A stretch of DNA of 64,000 bases from Paralithodes platypus (Eukaryota > Arthropoda > Malacostraca > Decapoda > Lithodidae), in NCBI GenBank assembly GCA_032716605.1, contig CM064517.1, positions 26,853,039 through 26,917,038 on the forward strand. Reading direction: 5' to 3'. Under the pieces are notes generated by a model. It was not told the DNA's origin. It made no database searches and saw nothing but the letters and a program-made list of their open reading frames with translations. Every line of letters begins with the position of its first letter. Within the stretch, counting starts at the first letter, position 1. Positions 57,895 to 64,000 of the stretch are shown one piece after another. Both the position numbers and the translations under genes were made by a program.

Positions 57895-58885
57895 GTAAGG
57901 TCACGCTCGGGTTTGCTCTCTGGAGTTTTCTTTGATTCACTCAGATGGAAGTTTATAATGTACAGTCAAAAGTGATAAAATCCCTCCCATATTTGCTGTG
58001 AAGAGTGAAGTTAATTCCAAGGCTATTGTAAGGTTGAATGTCTGAACAACTGCAATCCTCCAGTCATACTTCCCATTCCCACTTTTTGTTTGCAGTTATC
58101 AAAAGTGTTCAAGTTTTCATTAATTTTGCCCTTTACTTCATGCAGAGCATAGATGGGTGGAATCTTTTGATTTTTGAGTGTATCTGTAATGTATATCACT
58201 GTTACTCTGGCAGTTGTGTTATGTTAGGTTATAAGTATTGAGCCTATGTCTACGATAGCTGATAATGGCTGTATATCTCTTCTATAACCTTAAAGTTTTA
58301 ATTTAATCTCTTTTACTGTATTTTATATTTCAGGTAGTATGCATGATTAATGCTTTTGATTATACAGTATATGTGAATTGCATTTAGATTAGATTGATTA
58401 GTTATGCTTTTACTAACGTGATATATAAGCATGAATACAATATAGTGTCTCATTCATGATGATTAACTTGCTCTATTAACATCATTATTTCAGTTATTCT
58501 GATGTTGAATATAGAATATTTATAGGGGTTTAAACAGAAAATGCAGTTTAGTATAGTATCAAACCATAATACTTAAAAGCGGAGGAATAGTTGATGGAAG
58601 CGACAAGTGGGCCTATAAAGTGTTGGAAACATTATTTAAACGTGCAGGTAATAGGCATTTGCTCTCCTATCTGTATTTGACAGGATAGGACATGAAGGTA
58701 GATATTAACAATGGGAAACAGATGTTAGGAAGCAACTTTGTTTTGGAATCTTTATAATTGTGAGGTGAAGCTAATAAACCACAGAAAAAGCAATTGAATG
58801 TTTCGAAGAGGATGACATCAAGCATTATTGATAGCCGAAAATGTTGCTTGTTACCCCCATTATCCAAACCCCACCAAACTCCCAG
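57895..58885. other. Intron, nothing recognised
   Basis: AT-rich, no named repeat. Confidence 0.75.
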
Positions 58886-58951
58886 GTCTCGTAGCATGAC
58901 CCGCGCCCCGTCAGCGTCCAGTATACCTGTGGCAGTGGCAGCCTCGTCCAG
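58886..58951 (+). CDS. shot: Spectraplakin exon 23, SxIP microexon
   Basis: Acceptor CCACCAAACTCCCAG, donor TCCAG|GTAACT, 66 bases, phase 2-2. It codes SRSMTRAPSASSIPVAVAAS. SSIP with upstream arginines fits the EB1-binding SxIP motif. Known SxIP motifs in Shot tails recruit it to growing microtubule plus ends. Confidence 0.82.
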
Positions 58952-60661
58952 GTAACTCGGAGGAGGACACTAGTGGCTCGGTGGCCCACTTGGAAGGGGG
59001 TTTTCACGTAGTCCTTCCTTCCTGCCTTGCTCACAGTGCTGCCATAGCTTTCCTTCATTATCAGTTGCTGCATTTTCTACCAGTCAGAATAATAATACAT
59101 GTACCGATTCATAAGAAGAATGGTTTCACTCTTAAGAAGCAACATAATAATAATTATAATATAAACTAGTGTTCTATATGGCTGCTTATGCCAATTTTGT
59201 ACACCAGCATGACTATACTGTAGCTGCTGAATTAAAAAATCAGCAATGTATGTTTGAAATGGTTCCGATACATTCAAAGAAAACCTCTTCCAGATAAAAT
59301 TGAACAAATAGATCATCAGCCAGCTGTGATATGATTCTCCTTTATTGATGGTACAGTAATTCTCTTATCATCTAAAAAACAAGGAAAGGAATACTGTAGT
59401 ATGAAATTGTTATAAATTAATTTGTCTTGTCTTTCCATTCTGGAAATTTCCCCCCCGTTTGACTGGTTTAAAATGTAGCAATTGCTTCTTAGGTTCTGAG
59501 CTCAAGATTGTTATAAGCAGGAAGTTTGTAATTATTTTGCTTTTATTCAGAGGTGTAGTTTCCATTTATGGTGAGCTGTTTGGGTAGGCTTGGCATTATA
59601 TATTCTCGAATAGAAGTAATTTTGAGCCAGAACTATAATTACGAAAGTTGTGTTGAGCTTTGTCACACTGGTTATTCTGCACCCTCTTATTGTATCACTG
59701 GTCTCCTTAATCTGTCATCTCATTACTATAGGGTACCACAGGCGGATGTATTAAGTAACACTTTCAATCGTAATGACATTATTTATTCTAGCTTTATTCA
59801 GCTTAAGCCCGACTTCTAACATTGCGAGAATTAAACAGATTAGTTCTTAACAATTTGATTCTATGAGATACTGTACTTTCTAAGCTGAATAAAATGGTTT
59901 GTCACAAACATGAATGAATAAAATGTTCGATTGAAAGAGTTTCCTGTAAGTAATTTTTGGGACTCATTGGAAAGTGTGGTAATGTAAAGCAGTATTTTTA
60001 TAAGGAAATTAATATATTGCAGTCTAGTTTTTAGACGTTGAAACCTCTTTAAACCATCTTTGTGGATATATTAATTCACTAAACATGCTTCATAAATGCT
60101 GTTGTAGTTTTGTAAGCACATTTCATCACATTAAGCTATGTAGGATGTCCACATTTTTTAGACCACGTAGCTAAGGTAGACTAGTTAATTTGTATTGAGT
60201 GGTCATATTAGTGCACAATATCGATAACAAAATACCCACTCAAAAGATTAATAGTTAGATTAATAAATTTAGTGTCAGAATTTACATTTAAGTATTGTGC
60301 ATTATGATACTAAATGTATTAATCCATCTCAACTAATTTTTGTGGTTAGTATTATTATTGATTCTCTTATGGACCACCATGTATGAATTGGCTAGTGGAC
60401 CCTAACAATCACTGAGAGTTCCCTACCACGAGTAATTATGATGATAGTTGGTATGGGTGCGGCATGCGAATATTGCGACTGGGTGCATGATGTATTATAC
60501 TGTTTATACCATTGACTTCCAGGCCGCCTCGTATATAATATTTCTCTTGTCGGCTGCATTGTGGCACTGAACTTGTTTTCCTCTCCAGGTTATATTCACC
60601 AACTCGTATATATTATTTCTCGTCGGCTGTAATGTGGCACTGAACTTGTTTTCCTCTCCAG
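58952..60661. other. Intron with inverted-repeat element and splice-site duplication
   Basis: AT-rich, with a MITE-like element at 60,155-60,425 and the tandem duplication at 60,528-60,676 that includes the 3' splice site. Confidence 0.7.
60155..60425. mobile_element. Inverted-repeat element, short copy
   Basis: ATTAGTGCACAATATCGATA followed by ACCCACTC on the left and TTTTTGTGGTTAGTATTATT followed by ATTGATTC on the right match the ends of 46,540-47,165. The outer parts pair too (GTCCACATTTTTTAGACCA with GGACCACCAT; approximate). Confidence 0.45.
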
Positions 60662-60676
60662 GTTATATTCACCAAC
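60528..60676 (+). repeat. Two-copy tandem duplication containing a 3' splice site
   Basis: CTCGTATATAATATTTCTCT (60,528) and CTCGTATATATTATTTCTCG (60,603) each continue through TGTGGCACTGAACTTGTTTT and CCTCTCCAGGTTATATTCAC. The unit is 73-75 bases. The second copy runs into the exon at 60,662. Confidence 0.95.
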
Positions 60677-60709
60677 TCTATCCAGTCGATTGAAAGAGGC
60701 AGGAATTAG
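60662..60709 (+). CDS. shot: Spectraplakin exon 24, 48-base microexon
   Basis: Acceptor TTTTCCTCTCCAG, donor ATTAG|GTAAAG, phase 2-2. It codes LYSPTLSSRLKEAGI after a split Arg codon. It is the only frame with good sites, but the exon is short and I have no remembered homologue. It is supported by splice sites, phase fit and the phase-2 pattern of its neighbours. Confidence 0.65.
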   Translation, partial: VIFTNSIQSIERGRN

Positions 60710-62395
60710 GTAAAGCCATGAGCACTAAGCATGAAGTGTGTGTGTTGATCCTCTCCCTCCTTGTCTTGTGGCCACTGTTCTCATCTTGTCCCTGTGTGTG
60801 TGTCTCCGATCATGAACAGCGATTTCTTTAATACCCTCATTATCCAAACCTTCCAAATTTAATCCTCTCATCAGTAGTTTCAATCTTCATAATCTTAACC
60901 TTCAAATTATCCTCAAAATCCAACCTACCAAATTTAATCATAAGTCTCCTACTTTCCTTATCCTCAAAATCCTACATTTCAAATTTAATCCTCACTACCT
61001 ATCCTTATCAATTTTATCCTTACCTTTGAAACCTTTGATATTTAATTATCACAATTCTACCATCCATCAGTAGTTTCAATCGTCATTATCTCAAATTACT
61101 GTATCCTCCAATCTAACTTAAATTTAATCCTCACAGCCCTACCTTCAATAGTTTTAATGTTTATAATCCATCCTTCTAGTTAGTTCACAATCCAGTTTTA
61201 AAAAGTTCATCCCTGCCTATAATCACTCTTATGAGCATTCTTCCCTCAATAATAGTTTAAGAATTTTTGTAATTATGATTAAATCTAACCTTCATATTGT
61301 ATCAATACTGTTGCCTACTCAAAACATCCCTTTTCATAATGTGATAATCATCCATCCCTTCCCATATTGATATGTACATAGGATTTAAGCTTTTATATTA
61401 TCAGACAATTCTGTACAAATTTCTATAAGGTTGAAGATTCTCATTGCCATTATAAGTTACGCTCTCTAGCAAGTGAAGCAGTAAATCCTTGTTCATGGAT
61501 TAGTTTAAGATATCCACAGAACACTACAAGCCTTAAAGTGCTTCTTATCTTTATTTAATGATCAGTCTGTTCTATATTTTATTAATTTATGCAATTGAGC
61601 TTTATGATGACGATTATGCATGAATACACAAGCTGAGTCTGGGGCAATTCGTTAAGGTCATTGTAGTATGTATCTAATTTAACCCATTTGATTTGTAATT
61701 TTCTTTTCAAATGCTTCACATAAATACAGTAACTTAACCTAACCTTATAATCGGACAGGTTTAGTAGTTAAGTAAATTAATTCTAACTGTACGTTTGTGT
61801 GTGCGTGTGTTTCTCTATTTAAACCAACTAACACATACTTTTCTAATTGGTTGTGTGGAGTGTGATTCTGAGATTGGCACCAAATTCATCCCTTCAGTAG
61901 TATGATGCTTCTTTCACAGTATCTGACTAAGATCAGACGATTTTACTTAGCTTTGGAAGGATGCCTAAGAATCAAAGGGAATGTTATGTTAATTATCCTT
62001 TAACTATTATTAATGAAATTTTCTAATGATAGTCAGACTATAATTAAAGAATGCATCATGGTATACACTATAATGGAATGGTTAAGTGGATATTAACCCT
62101 TTCAATATACTGTAACTTCATGCATTCGTTCTTATATTCTGACTATCCTCAGACAATTTTATTGGGATTCGGAAGAACCTATGGGAGTGAAAGAGATAAT
62201 TGAGATAATTTTTATCGCATTGCCTGCCAGATCTCCATCCTAAGCTCCATAAAATCGTCTTATGTTAGCCAGAATGAGAGCAGAATACGCTATCTTATAC
62301 TGAAGGGATTAAATGACTTCCTAAGTTGGAAATCAAAATGGCTCTTCACGATATCTTCCCATTTTATTTTGTTGACTGGGTCTCTCTCTCTTTAG
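60710..62395. other. Intron, nothing recognised except dispersed repeats
   Basis: 60,840-61,200 repeats 'ATCCTCA.AAT.CAACCTTC.AATTTAATCC' loosely, a degenerate pyrimidine-rich tandem. 61,935-61,985 and 62,150-62,270 contain the 'GACGATTTTA' dispersed motif, the latter as an inverted pair. Confidence 0.65.
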
Positions 62396-62440
62396 GACCA
62401 AAATTCCGGTTCTTGTGGGTCCTACTTCTGATTGGGAACG
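62396..62440 (+). CDS. shot: Spectraplakin exon 25, 45-base microexon with TKIP motif
   Basis: Acceptor GTCTCTCTCTCTTTAG with an excellent pyrimidine tract, donor GAACG|GTAACT, phase 2-2. It codes TKIPVLVGPTSDWE after a split Arg codon. RTKIP fits the broader S/TxIP EB1-binding pattern. Confidence 0.7.
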
Positions 62441-62982
62441 GTAACTTTGTGTGATGTTAAACTGTTTTGGCTGTGGTTTTTGCATTGATATGATTATTAT
62501 CGACATGACAAATTCCTCTAGTACCCTGGCCATTGCATATGAAAGGGTGATTTCTGTGGTGCAGTGTTATAGCTTTAGCTTAAGCAGAATATAAATTTTG
62601 TGGTACCGGTAATGAAATTTGGCTCGTAGCTTCTTGTCAATAACAGTAATAATCATGAAAGCTGCTGGTGTTTTTTTGTTGTGATTTGCTTCAGTTCACC
62701 AAATTAGCAGATTTAGCAATGCTCATATTACAAAATATTCAAGATCTTAAATATTGTAGTCGATTTTTAAAAGTTAATACAGTATGTGACACTTGTTGCT
62801 TTTGGCAATGTACCTTTCATCAGTCTTTCATCAGTTTGACAATGTAGAATAGATGTCCATACAATTTTGTTTGTGGAAACCCTGCCCTTGTATGATATTT
62901 GAAGAGATGCTTCCTGTTTTTGTTTCTGCACTGTCTGCACCCCTAAGACTGGGCTACACCTAAACAAATTTGTTGGCAACGT

Positions 62983-63060
62983 GTCTGTCAAAAAGAAATG
63001 ACTTTTCTGTCTGTCAAAAAGAAATGACTTTTCTGTCTGTCAAAAAGAAATGAGTTTTAT
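62983..63060 (+). repeat. 26-bp tandem repeat, 3 copies
   Basis: GTCTGTCAAAAAGAAATGAC plus TTTTCT at 62,983, 63,009 and 63,035. The third copy has one change. Confidence 0.95.
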
Positions 63061-63083
63061 ATTGGCTGGCCATATTATCACAA

Positions 63084-63146
63084 TCTGGTAGTGGTATCAA
63101 AGTGGTAACATCAACTTTGATGTTTTAAGTTCGAATCCTGATGTTT
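63084..63146 (+). repeat. tRNA-like fragment, possible SINE head
   Basis: GTGGTATCAAAGTGGTAACA (A-box-like) is followed at about 40 bases by AAGTTCGAATCCTGATG (B-box-like). Stems are poor, so it is likely a SINE remnant and not a tRNA gene. Confidence 0.35.
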
Positions 63147-63150
63147 TAAA

Positions 63151-63504
63151 GATGGGGGCGCATGGGTTGAGATAAACTTGGAATGATAATCGTCAAGCTG
63201 TACATAATTATCTTGCAAAATGCAATGGCACTGAAATCATTATTAACAATGGTATAAAGGATTTTGTGGATCGTCTATACCGGGCCTGTGACGTCACAAG
63301 AGTGTAAGTCCACCATCCAGTCTAGGATAAGGATACTTCTGTGACATCATTCTGACGTCACAGGCCCGGTATAGACGATCCGCAAAATCCTTTACAGGTA
63401 TACCATTGTTAATAATTATTTCAGTGACATTGCATTTTACAAGATAATTATATGCAGGTTGGCGATTATTTTTACATGTTTACCTCAACCCATGCACCCC
63501 TACC
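63151..63504. mobile_element. Long foldback element, about 150-base arms
   Basis: GGGGGCGCATGGGTTGAG at the left pairs with CTCAACCCATGCACCCCTAC at the right. Inner blocks AACAATGGTATA, AAAGGATTTTGTGGATCGTC and TATACCGGGCCTGTGACGTC pair with ACGTCACAGGCCCGGTATAG, GACGATCCGCAAAATCCTTT and TATACCATTGTT. The loop is about 55 bases. Non-coding. Confidence 0.85.
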
Positions 63505-64000
63505 TTGAATCCTGGCCAGACGGAAACATTTGTGACTTGTTTGATGACTATGTAAAGTTTTTATACTAGCCTTCTGAGCTAAAGCCACTTATAAGGCTAA
63601 TTGTGACTTACTGTATTTACTATTGACAAACGCTTAATGCCAACAAAAATCTGCCCACATGTGACTTTTCAGGTTGTAGGGAAGTTCAAGCTGTAGATAT
63701 CCATATTTAACGGAAATACAATAATACAGTGCACTCCCCGTATCACGCCTAACTCGTACCGATACCTGTCCACGTATACGTGGTTCCGCAAATACGTGGG
63801 GGCTTTTTAACATATGTTTCAAAGGGAAGTAGACATGGGTCATACCAGGCTCACCCATCTTGGACACTCAAACATCATTATTTTGACCTACCTAATGACA
63901 TTAATATGTACCAAATGATTAAAGGGTACTCACTTTGATCCACAATCAATGCTCCACTAAGTTCCAAGTACAATCCAAGGCAGTAGACATTGGGTACAAT

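Larger units (their letters stand above)
15410..62440 (+). other. shot: Spectraplakin gene, 3' portion, 25 recognised exons (partial at both ends)
   Basis: Twenty-five exons with GT-AG borders join in one uninterrupted frame of about 3,485 residues. Rough positions in the joined protein: spectrin repeats 1-170, Ser/Arg linker 171-272, spectrin rod 273-2,860, Ser-Pro-rich linker 2,880-3,005, pre-EF helix 3,010-3,065, EF-hands about 3,070-3,140, GAS2 domain about 3,150-3,220, basic Ser/Gly/Arg tail 3,221-3,485. This is the order of the C-terminal half of Drosophila Shot and MACF1/dystonin. In the family, the EF-GAS2-tail module binds and stabilises microtubules and is recruited to plus ends by EB1, while the missing N-terminus binds actin. 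The first exon needs two bases from an upstream exon, and no stop codon was found, so both ends are open. Exons are visibly GC-richer than the introns. Identity is sure; the exact isoform set is not. Confidence 0.96.
62441..64000. other. Downstream sequence; terminal exon not identified
   Basis: Contains a 26-bp triplication, a tRNA-like fragment and a foldback element. Possible phase-2 acceptors followed quickly by a stop exist (for example GATTTGCTTCAG before 62,695, coding S-P-N-stop), but none can be proven. No clear AATAAA-plus-context 3' end was identified. Confidence 0.5.

Overview
This window is eukaryotic genomic DNA: AT-rich introns crowded with microsatellites, minisatellites, small palindromic transposons and decayed reverse transcriptases, interrupted by GC-richer exons with GT-AG borders. 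It carries one recognisable gene on the + strand, the 3' two thirds or so of a spectraplakin (orthologue of Drosophila short stop/shot and vertebrate MACF1/DST). The protein reads closest, from memory, to the arthropod form, and the repeat content (TA/GT microsatellites, RTE-type LINEs, a 'CAGCTAGGTGAAC' dispersed element) fits a crustacean, probably a decapod. The species assignment is inference.

Layout. 1-15,409: no exon recognised. This is probably a long intron, or sequence 5' of the visible part of the gene, filled with minisatellites (31, 32, 60 and 25 bp units), GT/GA tracts and several copies of a palindromic TTAA-ended element. 15,410-20,256: five exons giving the first spectrin repeats and a Ser/Arg linker. 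22,674-28,033: one 5.36-kb exon coding for 1,786 residues, about 16 spectrin repeats. 28,648-34,666: four exons finishing the rod. 36,087-38,847: four short frame-preserving (phase 2-2) exons coding for a repeated Ser-Pro/Arg-Glu motif. 40,063-42,847: four exons with the conserved pre-EF helix, two EF-hands and the GAS2 (microtubule-binding) domain. 48,305-62,440: seven exons of basic Ser/Gly/Arg-rich C-terminal tail, the last three of them in-frame microexons, two carrying S/TxIP EB1-binding motifs. The stop codon was not found, so the true end is either beyond the window or in an unrecognised small exon. The 25 exons join in one consistent reading frame of about 10.45 kb (about 3,485 codons).

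How it works together. From knowledge of the family, spectraplakins are giant actin-microtubule cross-linkers. The N-terminal actin-binding CH domains and the plakin domain are not in this window. What is here is the spacer rod, the calcium-sensing EF-hands, the lattice-binding GAS2 domain and the EB1-recruited tail. The number of symmetric exons around the microtubule-binding parts suggests that splicing tunes microtubule association.

Other content. The introns hold an antisense 5'-truncated non-LTR reverse transcriptase (21,132-22,157), two RTE-like reverse transcriptase remnants (40,961-41,490 minus and 55,405-56,341 plus), solo 3' tails of such elements with microsatellite ends (28,234-28,440 and 52,960-53,005), a Tigger-like MITE (30,245-30,622) and several families of short inverted-repeat elements. 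No CRISPR, operon or bacterial-type feature is present. I see no convincing functional tRNA or rRNA gene, only tRNA-like (SINE-type) fragments.
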